43,068 nt of DNA from DATFWC01 sp045801465 (GCA_045801465.1 JBJMSU010000041.1:1-43068); one strand, 5' to 3'; positions 1 to 8,165 are shown, numbered from the stretch's first letter. Made by a program: numbers and translations. Notes: generated from the sequence alone by a model not told the origin.

Positions 1-756
1 CGCGACGGACTCCGACCTCTCCCCGCTGGGGAGAGGTGACTCGCGGCACGGCCGTGCGCCCATTCGACCGGGAAACTCTGTAGCGCGCCGCGTCCTTCAC
101 TTGTCAAACAGCCAACGCTCCGCCGCCCCGCACGTGTGTTCGACCTTGAGGCGCGGCGGGGGCGCCTTCGTGTTTCGTCCTCTCAAGGCCTGCGGCCCAA
201 GAGGGAGCGGAGCGCCGAACAGGCGCTCGGTGCGGATCGCCGCACCGCGGCGTGCCGGCGAGGCACGCTTAGGGACGCTTGCGAGGCGGTCCCGCGCCCC
301 GTGCGAGGGGCGTTCGCCCATTCGGCGCTCCACCGCGGCATTTGCGAACTCCGGACCGCACTTGCGCGCTCCCGGCTGCCCGGGAGCCGTTCAGCGAGGT
401 GCTTCTCGCACGTCGGCTCGTAATGGCCGCGGGGCGAGCCCGGGTCGCCCGAGTGCGGGATGACGAGTCCCGCCCGCAGGAAACCGCTCCCCGCTCCGCC
501 TGCCGGTAGTCTTCCGGAAGACGCCCTCAGGTTGAGCGGGGACTCGAATAGAGTACGCTAGGACAGGATTCTTGGGCGATAATTGTACTTCCCAAACCCA
601 CGTGGTACGCGCGCTGTACCACCGCATGTCGACAGACTCGGCCTCCGACGACGTCCGCCGCACGACTGCTTTGGCCCTCCAAGCAGACGTGGCCGGATCA
701 TCTCGTAATGTCGTAGAAGTGCCGTAACCGGTCGTGAGCAGATGCAGAAAAACCCT
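1..756. other. gene-poor GC-rich stretch
   Basis: I see no convincing gene here. The open frames on both strands are rich in Arg, Pro, Gly and Ala, overlap one another, match no family I recognise and lack good ribosome binding sites, as expected of chance frames in GC-rich DNA. The stretch holds a palindromic repeat near its left edge and a perfect 7-bp inverted repeat (GTGGTAC, 7-nt loop, GTACCAC) at 602-622. The latter lies downstream of the minus-strand binding-protein gene that ends at 757 but has no T-run, so calling it a terminator is not justified. Confidence 0.5.
15..37. repeat. short palindrome, ACCTCTCCCC family
   Basis: A 10-bp perfect inverted repeat (ACCTCTCCCC / GGGGAGAGGT) with a 3-nt loop. 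The same arms recur twice at 11056-11081 and 11209-11234, so this is a dispersed intergenic palindrome family. Such elements are common in Bradyrhizobium-like genomes. No function can be read from it. Confidence 0.8.
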
Positions 757-1740
757 TTACTCGATCACCTCGTTGGCCTGCGCGAGCAGGCTCGGAGGAA
801 CAGTTACACCGATCGCGCTCGCCGTCGATACGTTGATGACCAGTTCGAACTGGGTTGGCTGCACGACCGGCATGTCCGCCGGTTTCTCTCCATTGAGAAT
901 GCGGCCGGTATAGATGCCGACCTCGCGATAGCGCGCGAATTGGCTCGCTCCATAACTCATGAGCCCACCGACTTCGGAAAATTCGCGCAGATAGTAGACG
1001 GTTGGAAGCAGATAACGCGTCGCAAGCGTCGCGATTTGCACGCGACGATCGAGGAACAACGGATCAGCACCGACAAGAACTGCGTCCGCCCTATCACGCA
1101 CGAGCGCAGCAAAGGCCATTTCAATCTCGCGGCTAGTCTTGGCTTTGTACACGTCGATATGCCGTCCGATCGCTTCTGCCGCCGTCTCCGTGTCCTTGGC
1201 CATAGTCTCTGCGGCAACCGGATTTGCGGGATTGATAAGGAGCGCGATCCGCGCGGCACTTGGCGTCAGCTCGTGCAGTAGACTCAACCGTTTGGCGCTC
1301 AGTTCGACAGACATGTAGTTGATGCCGGTGAGATTCCCACCAGGGTGGCGAAGGCTTGCTACGATACCGGCTTTCACTGGATCGGTGCCGGCGGAAAAGA
1401 CGATGGGAATGGTGGCGGTCGCTTTTTTTGCTGCCAGGGCAGCTTCCGTGGCGACCGGCGTGACAATCACAGCTACCTGACGCTTCACCAGATCGGTCGC
1501 CATTTCCTCAAGCCGGCTATTCTCACCGTGCGCCCAACGGAATTCGATTGCGACGTTCCTGCCCTCCGTGTAGCCGGCCTCGGCAAGGCCCTTTCGAAAT
1601 GCTGCGAGCAGGCTGGCGTTTGGCTCCGCCGAACCGGGATGCAGGAAGCCGACCACCGGCACCTTCACCTGCTGCGCATGCGTAACGAGCGGCCATCCTG
1701 CCGCGCCGCCGAGTAGAGTGATGAACTCGCGCCGTTGCAT
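757..1740 (-). CDS. orphan ABC-type substrate-binding protein (ABC_sub_bind / TrpX-like)
   Basis: Predicted periplasmic binding protein of the ABC_sub_bind family (PF04392), 327 aa. The N-terminus reads MQRREFITLLGGAA, a twin-arginine-like export signal ending near THAQQ, followed by the typical first strand VPVVGFLHPGS. Later the family pattern of two alpha/beta lobes continues with IPIVFSAGTDPVKAG, HPGGNLTGI and a C-terminal block around GILNGEKPADMPV-type residues. An in-frame upstream ATG (1764) would add eight residues before the signal, so the start at 1740 is preferred. No permease or ATPase gene is adjacent, so the ligand and transporter are unknown. Many soil alphaproteobacteria carry dozens of such orphan binding proteins. 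The family assignment is firm. The role in uptake or sensing is inferred. Confidence 0.88.
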   Translation of the reverse strand: MQRREFITLLGGAAGWPLVTHAQQVKVPVVGFLHPGSAEPNASLLAAFRKGLAEAGYTEGRNVAIEFRWAHGENSRLEEMATDLVKRQVAVIVTPVATEAALAAKKATATIPIVFSAGTDPVKAGIVASLRHPGGNLTGINYMSVELSAKRLSLLHELTPSAARIALLINPANPVAAETMAKDTETAAEAIGRHIDVYKAKTSREIEMAFAALVRDRADAVLVGADPLFLDRRVQIATLATRYLLPTVYYLREFSEVGGLMSYGASQFARYREVGIYTGRILNGEKPADMPVVQPTQFELVINVSTASAIGVTVPPSLLAQANEVIE

Positions 1741-1971
1741 GAGGTGCCCTCGAACGAGGCCCACAATCTAGCACATCATTGGACGATGAGGCCTGTGCGG
1801 CGCAGCGAAAAATTCCTACTTATGTCGGTCAGGGTCATAACCAGCAATGCTCTCATCGAGCACATGTTTTCCGGTCTTGCCCCGAAAGCCGACATGCCGA
1901 AGGCCGCGCTCGCGCCGTTGAGATTGGCCACCGTGATGTGATTCAAGCCCCCACGAGAGAAGGCCGGAATC

Positions 1972-2022
1972 ATGCGCTACGGACTCTCCGATGATGAGTG
2001 GGTAACCATCAGACCGATGTGA
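1972..2022 (+). pseudogene. IS5-family transposase N-terminal remnant
   Basis: ATG followed by 15 further codons reads MRYGLSDDEWVTIRPM and then TGA. This matches the well-known start of IS5-family (DUF4096/DDE) transposases of rhizobia, which begin M-R-Y-x-L-[ST]-D-x-E-W-x-x-I-x-P-M and normally continue with L-P-N-K-P-R-G. The rest of the transposase is missing, so this is a scrap left by a deletion or partial insertion. The match is short (16 residues), so chance resemblance is not excluded, but the run of signature residues is specific. Confidence 0.5.
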
Positions 2023-2101
2023 GAGCGTGCCAGCCTATGCGCGCAAGTCAAGTCAGAGCGCGCCGCGCCCTCCGTGCGGCGTCTTTGCCAACCTGAGCGG
2101 G

Positions 2102-2139
2102 ATCACCGGGACACGCCGCTTGCGCGGCGGCCCGGTGAT
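2102..2139. repeat. GC-rich hairpin downstream of the MBL-fold gene
   Basis: ATCACCGGG (2102-2110) pairs with CCCGGTGAT (2131-2139), and the interior CGCCGC/GCGGCG extends the stem. It lies 27 bp beyond the stop of the minus-strand gene ending at 2167, where a terminator is expected. It lacks a T-run on either strand, so it may be a factor-dependent 3' end or a dispersed palindrome rather than an intrinsic terminator. Confidence 0.5.
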
Positions 2140-2166
2140 GACGACGAGAGTAGCCGCAGACCAGCC

Positions 2167-3117
2167 TTACGTGCCGCGGCCCCACAGGCCGCAATAGCGG
2201 CGGGCGATGAAGGGCAGGCCATTTTCATAGCCGGGCCAGCTTGCGTAGTTGGGCAGCTTGAATTCCTTCTCGGCCGCGTCCCAGCACTTGCCGTCCTGGC
2301 CGAGCTTCTTCATCTCGGCGGAGGCTTCCTGCAGCAGCTTGAGCTGGTCCTCGGCGTCCTTCTTGGTGCCGAGCCGGCCGTTGGGCTGTCCGGGATGACC
2401 CGGGATCAACCGCTCCCAATCCATCGCCAGCACCTTCTTGATGAAGTCCTCGGTCTCCAGCGGGTACATGTCGATCATGCCGCGGCCCGGCACCGATCCG
2501 ACCGGGATCGTGTCGACGATGAAGACGATCTTCTCCCTCGGCAGCCGCATCACGATGGTCGAGTCGGAATGGTTGAGGCCGTGGTAGCTCAGCTCCAGCG
2601 TGGTGCCGCCGAGCTCGATCGTCTTCTTGTCGTCGAACACTTCGTCGGGCAGCACGGTGTTGGGATCGCCCAGGGGAGCGAGTCGCTCCTTCACCCGCTT
2701 GTGCGCGATCACGGTCGCGCCCGCATCCTTGAATGCCTTGCCGCCGGCGATGTGATCGAAATGGTGGTGGCTGTAGATCAGGTAGCGGATCGGCTTGTCG
2801 GTGACCTTCTTGATCTCGTCCAGATAGGTCTGGCCGCCGGTCGGTCGGCCGTAGGCGACCGGGTCGGTGGCGATGACGCCGTCATTGGTGACGACGAACA
2901 TCGCCTGATGGTTCTGGTTGCGGAAAATATAGACGTTGTCGGTGCCCTCGACCTTTTTGGTCTCGATCGGCGGCCGGCTCGGCTGCGCAGGGGGCGCCGC
3001 CGGCGCGGCCGGTTGCGCGCTCGGCGCCGCCGGCGGGGCAGGAGCCTGCGACCACACGGGGCCTGCGATGGTGGTGAGCAACATGGTCGAAACAGACGCA
3101 AGAAGAAGCCGCGTCAT
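2167..3117 (-). CDS. exported metallo-beta-lactamase-fold hydrolase
   Basis: 316 aa with an N-terminal signal peptide (MTRLLLASVSTMLLTTIAGPVWSQ) and then a Pro/Ala-rich linker to about residue 50, so the enzyme is probably periplasmic or surface-attached. The metallo-beta-lactamase fold follows. Its zinc-site motif HxHxDH is seen as H117-H-H119-F-D121-H122, with further ligands likely H183 (NHSDS), D202 (VDT) and H241 (PGH). The substrate is not evident. Relatives include glyoxalase II-like and lactamase-like hydrolases, and presence of the fold does not imply antibiotic resistance. The start at 3117 is chosen because AGGGAGG lies just upstream and it begins the signal peptide, whereas the longer in-frame start at 3198 adds 27 residues without such a site. 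It is followed downstream only by the hairpin at 2102-2139. Confidence 0.9.
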   Translation of the reverse strand: MTRLLLASVSTMLLTTIAGPVWSQAPAPPAAPSAQPAAPAAPPAQPSRPPIETKKVEGTDNVYIFRNQNHQAMFVVTNDGVIATDPVAYGRPTGGQTYLDEIKKVTDKPIRYLIYSHHHFDHIAGGKAFKDAGATVIAHKRVKERLAPLGDPNTVLPDEVFDDKKTIELGGTTLELSYHGLNHSDSTIVMRLPREKIVFIVDTIPVGSVPGRGMIDMYPLETEDFIKKVLAMDWERLIPGHPGQPNGRLGTKKDAEDQLKLLQEASAEMKKLGQDGKCWDAAEKEFKLPNYASWPGYENGLPFIARRYCGLWGRGT

Positions 3118-3240
3118 GCCTTGTCCTCCCTGAAGCGCGATGTCGCCCTGACGGCTGCCGGTCGCGCCTGCCGGCAGAACAGTTGGACTGTAGAACATGC
3201 CGAATTGCCCGCGTATTCCAATGAGCAGCTGTGTCCTATG

Positions 3241-5190
3241 TCAATACGTCAGCCCCGTGCGGAACACGTCCACCGCATAGAAATACAGTTCCGCATCGAG
3301 GCAGCGCTGCACGTTGCTGCCTTTGCGAAACCCGTGCTGCTCGCCGGTGAACAGGAAATAGCCCACAGGCTTGCCCCTGCGGCGGAGTGCCGCGACCATT
3401 TGCTCGGTCTGATTGGGCGGAACGATCGCGTCCTCGTCGCCCTGGAAGAAGATCACCGGCCTGTCCAGGCGCTCGGCATGGTACAAGGGTGAGCGCTCGC
3501 GATAGAGCGCCTCCGCCTGCGGATAGGGACCGATCAGCCAATCGAGGTAGCGCGACTCGAACTTGTGGGTATCGCGCGCCAGCGCGGCGATGTCGCTGAC
3601 GCCGTAGTAGCTCGCGCCGCCTTGAAAGAAATCGCGGAACACCAGCGCGGCCAGCGTGGTGTAGCCGCCGGCGCTGCCCCCGCTGATGACCACGCGCTTT
3701 CCATCGACCAAGCCGCGCTCGGCCAGGAATCGCGCGCCATTGACGCAGTCGTCCACGTCGACGACGCCCCAGTTGCCGCGCAGCTTGTCGCGGTAGGCCC
3801 GGCCGAAACCGCTGCTGCCGCGATAGTTCACGTCGAGCACGGCGATGCCGCGGCTGGTCCAATACTGCGTGCCGAGGCTGAGCGCGCTCGAAGCGGCCGA
3901 GGTCGGGCCGCCATGGCACTTGACGAGGAGCGGCGGCTTCTCATCGGCCGGGCCATGGTAGTCCGCATTGCGCGGCGTATAGAACAGGCCGTGCGCCATG
4001 TCGCCGCCGCTGGTGGGAAATTGCACCGCGTCGACATGGCTCAGGTAGTTGCGAATACGCAGCTCCGGATCGTCGAGGAGCTCGGTCGATTTCTTCAGGA
4101 TGCGCTGCTCGCCGGATCCGAGATCAAGCGAGACGATGCAGCTCGGAAGAGTGGGGCCGCCGGCGCGAAAGACGACATGGTCGCCGTCCGCCTGCAGCGA
4201 GCCGAAGTCCGTGAAGGGAGTCTCCACGCGCCGCAGACCGGCGGTCACCACGTCGACCACGGCGAGATGGCCGATCCCCGATTGGGAATACGTGCAGATG
4301 ATGCGGCCCGGTCCGGCGAACGCATAAGTCGACATGCCGAATACCCATTGCGGCTGTCCGAACTCGGCCGCCCGGGCGGCGATCGGCGCCGCCACCCGGC
4401 TGGCGAGATCGATCCGGTACAGGTTCCACCAACCCGAGCGATCGGACATGAAGACGACCTCGGCACCGGTCGGAGACCATTCCGGCTGAAAGACCGACTC
4501 CGCCGGCCCGCCGGCGAGCCTCTGCGGTTCGCCGATCAGTGTGCCGTCGTCCGTCAACGTCCCGAGAAACAGCGTGGTGCCGTTCCACGGCATGTTGGGA
4601 AAATCCCAGGCGAGCCAGAGGAGCCGCTTGCCATCGGGGGAAAGCCGCGGCGAAGAAAAGAAATCGTGGCCACCGACCAGGACGCGGCCGGGCTCCGCGC
4701 CCGTGTGTTCCAGATCCACCGCGACGATGGTGTTGACCGGAATGGCGCCGCCCGTGTGGTCCTCGCGCACGCCGATCCATCGCTTGCGATGATGGTCGAT
4801 GGTCCCGTCGGCAAACCTCCAGTCGCGTGCCGGCTGCGGCGGCTGCGGCGTCAGCGGCTCAGGCGCCGTGGCGCCAACGGCGTGGCGATAGAGCCGCCCG
4901 TCGGCAAAGCTCGAGAAGTAGAGCGTCCCCTCCGCCACGGTCCAGGCGCCGCCGCCATATTCGTGCACGCGCGTACGGACATTGAATGGCTTCGGCGTCA
5001 ACTCGACGGCAGCGCCGTGCGGATCTCCGCGCACGATAACGAACCGGCCCTGCTCCTGCGGCCGCCCTTCGAGCCAGTAAATCGCTCCCCCGTCGAGACG
5101 CACTTCCGACAGCGGCGTCGACTGGGCAACGATCAGGTCGGATGTAATTGGGGATTTCCAGGAGCCGTAAGGCGCGACGATACCGGGCAT
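3241..5190 (-). CDS. S9 family (prolyl oligopeptidase-like) serine peptidase
   Basis: 649 aa. The N-terminal two thirds look like a WD/beta-propeller domain (repeated strands such as PRLSPDGKRLLWLAWD and EWSPTGAEVVFMSD). The C-terminal third is an alpha/beta hydrolase. The catalytic triad can be seen: nucleophile S506 in GGSAGGYTT, D587 in GDEDAIVPP and H619 in GEQHGF. This order and layout fit S9C acylaminoacyl-peptidase/dipeptidyl-peptidase relatives (COG1506), which cut short peptides. There is no signal peptide, so it is likely cytoplasmic. The start at 5190 has AGAGGAAG about 5 nt upstream, and that site lies in an inverted repeat that could hide it (see the leader feature). The stop lies 42 bp before the longest possible frame of the next minus-strand gene, so co-transcription is possible. 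The exact peptide specificity is not predictable. Confidence 0.93.
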   Translation of the reverse strand: MPGIVAPYGSWKSPITSDLIVAQSTPLSEVRLDGGAIYWLEGRPQEQGRFVIVRGDPHGAAVELTPKPFNVRTRVHEYGGGAWTVAEGTLYFSSFADGRLYRHAVGATAPEPLTPQPPQPARDWRFADGTIDHHRKRWIGVREDHTGGAIPVNTIVAVDLEHTGAEPGRVLVGGHDFFSSPRLSPDGKRLLWLAWDFPNMPWNGTTLFLGTLTDDGTLIGEPQRLAGGPAESVFQPEWSPTGAEVVFMSDRSGWWNLYRIDLASRVAAPIAARAAEFGQPQWVFGMSTYAFAGPGRIICTYSQSGIGHLAVVDVVTAGLRRVETPFTDFGSLQADGDHVVFRAGGPTLPSCIVSLDLGSGEQRILKKSTELLDDPELRIRNYLSHVDAVQFPTSGGDMAHGLFYTPRNADYHGPADEKPPLLVKCHGGPTSAASSALSLGTQYWTSRGIAVLDVNYRGSSGFGRAYRDKLRGNWGVVDVDDCVNGARFLAERGLVDGKRVVISGGSAGGYTTLAALVFRDFFQGGASYYGVSDIAALARDTHKFESRYLDWLIGPYPQAEALYRERSPLYHAERLDRPVIFFQGDEDAIVPPNQTEQMVAALRRRGKPVGYFLFTGEQHGFRKGSNVQRCLDAELYFYAVDVFRTGLTY

Positions 5191-5241
5191 GATGCTTCCT
5201 CTCGTCCAGGCGCCTTACTGGCGCGAAGCCAAAGAGGAAGC
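5185..5241 (-). promoter_or_regulatory. possible ribosome-site-masking leader of the S9 peptidase gene
   Basis: On the minus strand the Shine-Dalgarno segment AGAGGAAGC (5194-5202) can pair perfectly over 9 bp with GCTTCCTCT (5233-5241) in the 5' leader. The 30-nt stretch between them holds an inner hairpin (GCGCC AGTAA GGCGC). The fold would block ribosome access to the peptidase start at 5190. It resembles no named riboswitch or ROSE thermometer that I recognise. Part of the pairing could be chance because Shine-Dalgarno sites are purine-rich. Confidence 0.4.
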
Positions 5242-5343
5242 AACGATCAGCGACGGAATGGCTCCCCCGAAGGGCTGTTCAGGGGAGGGATGGAGCTGTA
5301 CCGCGCCGAGATCTGATCCCGGAGCGGATGCGATACGGTAGCG

Positions 5344-5574
5344 CTACGCCGCTTGGCTGTCCTGCGCCCGTTGCTGCTCGACGCATGCCTCGATGCAGTC
5401 CGCATGCAGTCGCCAATCCGCCACGTTCTCGAGGCCTTCGAACCGCCGCTGGGCGACGCGAATGGCATCGTCGGAACTGTTCGATTGGTCGACCGGGATC
5501 ATGCGCTGCAGAACCTTGAACGGATGCCCATCCGAACTCAGCAGGTGCTTATAGAATTTGATTTGGTAGTTCAT
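5344..5574 (-). CDS. conserved small protein of unknown function (76 aa)
   Basis: A 76-aa soluble protein starting MNYQIKFYKHLLSSDGHPFK. A strong ribosome site (GGGAGGG) lies about 7 nt upstream, which fixes the start at 5574. I recall similar small proteins with the block F-Y-K-x-L-L-S-S-D-G-H-P-F and a downstream [AQ]-x-R-R-F-E-x-L-E segment in other rhizobia, but know no function. It has no membrane segment or signal. Cys60 and Cys64 (DCIEAC) form a CxxxC pair near the C-terminus that could bind metal or be redox active, which is only a possibility. A much longer frame in the same register runs upstream on the opposite side of the SH3-like gene, but that is a shadow. Confidence 0.75.
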   Translation of the reverse strand: MNYQIKFYKHLLSSDGHPFKVLQRMIPVDQSNSSDDAIRVAQRRFEGLENVADWRLHADCIEACVEQQRAQDSQAA

Positions 5575-5744
5575 GGCCTGCCCTCCCGTACGGCGAACGA
5601 AATACCAGTTCGCTCTGTTATTCAAGCTGCGACCCGGCACAAGACGGCCCCTGGAGGCGCGGCATGTTGACCGAGCGCGGCGCCGGCCCGGATCGCGGTG
5701 CTGACGCCAATCGGAAGCGGCCATCGCGGCGACAGTAAGGCAAT

Positions 5745-6551
5745 TCAATCTCCGCCGACCATGCCGGCGATTTTCCAGGCATTGCCCTCCTTCGCGAAAC
5801 AGAGCTGGGCGCCGGCCAGCGATGTCAGGGCATCGGCCGAAATGAATCCGACCTTGCCGGAGGGCGCGACGATGCGCAGCCACTCGCCGGCGGTGTTCGC
5901 GGTGCTCTGCGAATCCTCGTCGAGCACGCGCACGAAATGCATGCCGAGCTTTTCGACGACGGGTGCACTGGCGTTCGGCGTTTCGCGGACTTCCACGTCG
6001 GCGCGCAAAGGATAGCCCCATTCGAGCGGATCGGTTTGCGTCGTCTGTGCGAGCTCTTCGAGTTCGCGTTCGTCGAAGGTGGGGCTCGCCGGGGTACACA
6101 GCACGTCCTTGCGCTCGGGCAGCGGTGCGGCCGTTCCCTCGCTGGCGAACCCCGCGAGCGCGTCCCATCCGGAGCCGTCCTTGGCGGCGAGATGAAGCGC
6201 CTGGGCAAGAATGTCGATGCCGGATTTCTTCGGCGCCGGCTTGCCATCCTCGCGTTCCCAGAAGAACCCCTTCGCCACCACCATGCGGGCGAGCGCGGCA
6301 CGGTCCTTCCGCTGCGCCACTTTGGCAATCTCCTGGCGAAAGGCGTCGAAGCTCTGGTCGTTCACCACGGCGGGGAGAGTCACGGCGAGCGGCTTATATG
6401 GCTTGGGCGCGGCAGCCTGCGGCGGCGCCGGGGCTGGTGCCGACTTCTGCTGTGGTGCCGACTTCTGCTGCTGCGCGGCAAGCGGGGCTGGTGCGAGGGT
6501 GACGGCAGCGCACAAGGCGAGCGCAGCGGAAATCTGGCCAAGGTGACGCAT
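5745..6551 (-). CDS. exported SH3-like domain protein, paralogue 1
   Basis: 268 aa: signal peptide (ending about LAAQQQ, residue 27), an Ala/Pro/Gln linker, then a helical part with FRQEIAKVAQRKDRAALARMV, and a C-terminal SH3-like (bacterial SH3_3 type) segment from about YPLRADVEVRETPN to VGFISADAL, ending KIAGMVGGD. Such domains often bind cell-wall material or mediate envelope contacts. The start at 6551 has AGGGAGA 8 nt upstream, and an in-frame start at 6725 lacks a site and precedes the signal peptide. The next gene (6778-7599) is a clear paralogue in the same direction, 226 bp upstream, with a dispersed repeat in the gap. The domain is called from general pattern only, and the function is unknown. 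Confidence 0.8.
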   Translation of the reverse strand: MRHLGQISAALALCAAVTLAPAPLAAQQQKSAPQQKSAPAPAPPQAAAPKPYKPLAVTLPAVVNDQSFDAFRQEIAKVAQRKDRAALARMVVAKGFFWEREDGKPAPKKSGIDILAQALHLAAKDGSGWDALAGFASEGTAAPLPERKDVLCTPASPTFDERELEELAQTTQTDPLEWGYPLRADVEVRETPNASAPVVEKLGMHFVRVLDEDSQSTANTAGEWLRIVAPSGKVGFISADALTSLAGAQLCFAKEGNAWKIAGMVGGD

Positions 6552-6613
6552 CGTTGTCTCCCTGCTGGGCCTGTTAAGCGCGCCATACTGGAACGCGAGA
6601 CTGCGACCTGAGA

Positions 6614-6709
6614 GCATGACCCCAAAAGCCTGACCGGGACTTGATCCGCGCTGGATACCGGTTTTCGGAAAAGATCGTGCTCCAACAGTAAAGCTAGAGC
6701 GGATGACGA
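6614..6709. repeat. dispersed repeat, ATGACCCC...ACCGGTTTTCGGAAA family
   Basis: Contains ATGACCCC and, further on, GGATACCGGTTTTCGGAAA, followed by a GATCGTGCTC-type tail and AGAGCGGATGACGAT. The same start and core recur in a shorter copy at 39401-39440. This is a familiar intergenic repeat of Bradyrhizobium-like genomes. It lies upstream of the first SH3-like gene and may contribute to that gene's leader. Confidence 0.6.
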
Positions 6710-6777
6710 TGCGAAGAAAAGTCATCCCGCGCTAGCCGGCGGAGGTCGCCTTCCGTGCCGCACGCAACAGCCGTCCG

Positions 6778-7599
6778 TCAATCGCCGCCGCCCACGTATC
6801 CGACGATACGCCAGGGGCCGTTCCCTTCACGGCCATAGCAGAGCCGATCGGCGTAGGGCGACAGCAGCGAATTGGGAGCCGTGAATCCGGTCTTTCCACT
6901 CGGCGTCGCCACGCGGGCCCAGGCATTGCGGATCGGGTCGGTATCGCCATCCTTGTCCTCGAAACCGAGCACGCGCACGAAATGCAGGCCGAGTGTCTCG
7001 GTCACGGCCGCGTTGGCCTGTGGAGCGGCGCGCACCTGCAGCCCGGCAGCGCGGGGGTAGTTCCATTCCAGCCCGTCGCTCTGGGTGCTTTCAACGAGCT
7101 GACCGCGCGCGTCCTGATCGAATTGCGGGATCGCGGGAGCGCAGATCACTGACGGCCGGCCGGGGAGTGGACCGGCGCTGGTTTCGGCCGCGAAGGCCGC
7201 CAACGCGTCCCAGCCGCTGCCGTCATCCGCCTCCAGCGTCAGCGCCGCGGCGAGATTGTCGATCGATGGCCGCCGGGCATCGAAGCTGCCGCTGAAGTCG
7301 CGTTCCCAGAAGAAATCTTTGGCCGCGACGCGGTGCGCCAGCGCAGCGCGGTCCTTGCGCTTGGCAATATCGGCGAGCTCCTTGCGCAGCGCTTCAAAGC
7401 TCGCATCGCGGGGCATGTTGGGAACCGCCACCGCCACGGATTTGTACGGCGTCTGGGCGAGCACTGCGGGAGCGGGGGTGGCCGGACGGGCCGCGGCCGG
7501 CGCCGGGGCGCGCTGCGCCGGAGCCTGCGTCACCGCCGTGGTTTCTGCCAGCAGCGTGGCCGCGCCGGCGAGCAGAATCGTCAGCAGAGGCCGCCGCAT
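6778..7599 (-). CDS. exported SH3-like domain protein, paralogue 2
   Basis: 273 aa with the same plan as its neighbour: signal peptide, Ala/Pro linker, the block KELADIAKRKDRAALAHRV, a shared DGSGWDALA segment, an SH3-like part with LGLHFVRVLG, and the end RIVGYVGGGD. By eye roughly half the residues match the neighbour over the mature region, so the pair arose by tandem duplication. This copy has extra residues (around FEDKDGDTDPIRNA) in the SH3-like part. The start at 7599 has GGGAGAG 6 nt upstream, and an in-frame start at 7725 lies before the signal peptide. It is divergent from the DUF486 gene at 7809. Function unknown, envelope location inferred. Confidence 0.8.
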   Translation of the reverse strand: MRRPLLTILLAGAATLLAETTAVTQAPAQRAPAPAAARPATPAPAVLAQTPYKSVAVAVPNMPRDASFEALRKELADIAKRKDRAALAHRVAAKDFFWERDFSGSFDARRPSIDNLAAALTLEADDGSGWDALAAFAAETSAGPLPGRPSVICAPAIPQFDQDARGQLVESTQSDGLEWNYPRAAGLQVRAAPQANAAVTETLGLHFVRVLGFEDKDGDTDPIRNAWARVATPSGKTGFTAPNSLLSPYADRLCYGREGNGPWRIVGYVGGGD

Positions 7600-7808
7600 C
7601 GGTTTCTCTCCCGAGTCTCGCGCCGTAGACACGCAGCGAAATTGGGGCCGGATGATGTCAGGCCCAGGACGAGTTTCAATGTCATTCACCATCTCTTGAT
7701 GCCGACCGGCGAATATTCGGCTCAACGCGCCGGCAAGCCAGCCTCGACAATTGCAGACGCGACCGTAAATGCGTTGCCACTTCCCGCAATCCCTCGGATT
7801 TGAGCCCC

Positions 7809-8165
7809 ATGCCCGCCATCGCCGCTTCCGCCAAGTTCACCCCGATCCTGCTTCTTCTCGCCTCCAACCTGTTCATGACCTTCGCCTGGTACGGCCACCT
7901 GCGCTTCAAGCAGGTGCCGCTTGTCGGCGTAATTCTCGCCAGCTGGGGGATCGCCTTCATCGAATATTGCTTAGCAGTCCCCGCAAATCGTTACGGCAAT
8001 GCGGTGTATTCGGCGGCCGAGCTCAAGACCATCCAGGAAGTCGTCACGCTCATCGTGTTTGCCGGCTTCTCGGTGCTGTACCTGAAGGAGCCGCTCGGCT
8101 GGAACCATGCCGCCGGCTTTGCGCTGATTGCAGCCGGCGCATTTCTCGTATTCCAGAAGTGGTGA
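7809..8165 (+). CDS. DUF486 small multidrug-resistance-like membrane protein
   Basis: 118 aa, four hydrophobic segments (about residues 10-25, 35-54, 70-88, 95-115), with the DUF486 pattern FMTFAWYGHLRF near the start, FIEYCLAVPANRYG in the middle and EPLGWNHAAGFALI near the end. The family sits in the drug/metabolite transporter superfamily, but its substrate is unknown. The ATG at 7809 is chosen. A TTG three codons upstream (7800) is possible, and neither has a clear Shine-Dalgarno site. It is transcribed away from the SH3-like pair. Confidence 0.88.
   Translation: MPAIAASAKFTPILLLLASNLFMTFAWYGHLRFKQVPLVGVILASWGIAFIEYCLAVPANRYGNAVYSAAELKTIQEVVTLIVFAGFSVLYLKEPLGWNHAAGFALIAAGAFLVFQKW

Larger units (their letters stand above)
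1741..2166. other. intergenic region with transposase scrap and hairpin
   Basis: Between the binding-protein gene and the beta-lactamase-fold gene, which both read leftwards, there is no full gene I can support. A minus-strand frame of 65 codons (1776-1973) and an overlapping plus-strand frame (1735-1941) exist, but neither has a recognisable family or ribosome binding site. The region contains a short IS5-like transposase start (1972-2022) and a long GC-rich hairpin (2102-2139), which suggests an old insertion and decay site. Confidence 0.45.

Noticed and set aside
602..622. 7-bp inverted repeat as a terminator of the gene ending at 757
   Set aside because: It is 135 bp away and has no T-run on the minus strand.
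1776..1973. 65-codon minus-strand frame
   Set aside because: No family, no ribosome site and an overlapping open frame on the other strand; it may be decayed DNA around the transposase scrap.
2074..3492. Long plus-strand frame opposite the MBL-fold gene
   Set aside because: It mirrors the codon pattern of the minus-strand gene, is rich in Arg, Val and Ala, has no ribosome site and matches no family.
5185..5241. Calling the peptidase leader a ROSE thermometer
   Set aside because: ROSE elements have a specific multi-hairpin form with a conserved segment that I do not see here, and they precede small heat-shock genes.
3565..5316. 583-codon plus-strand frame opposite the S9 peptidase
   Set aside because: The peptidase on the minus strand has full motifs and a ribosome site; this frame is its GC-driven shadow.
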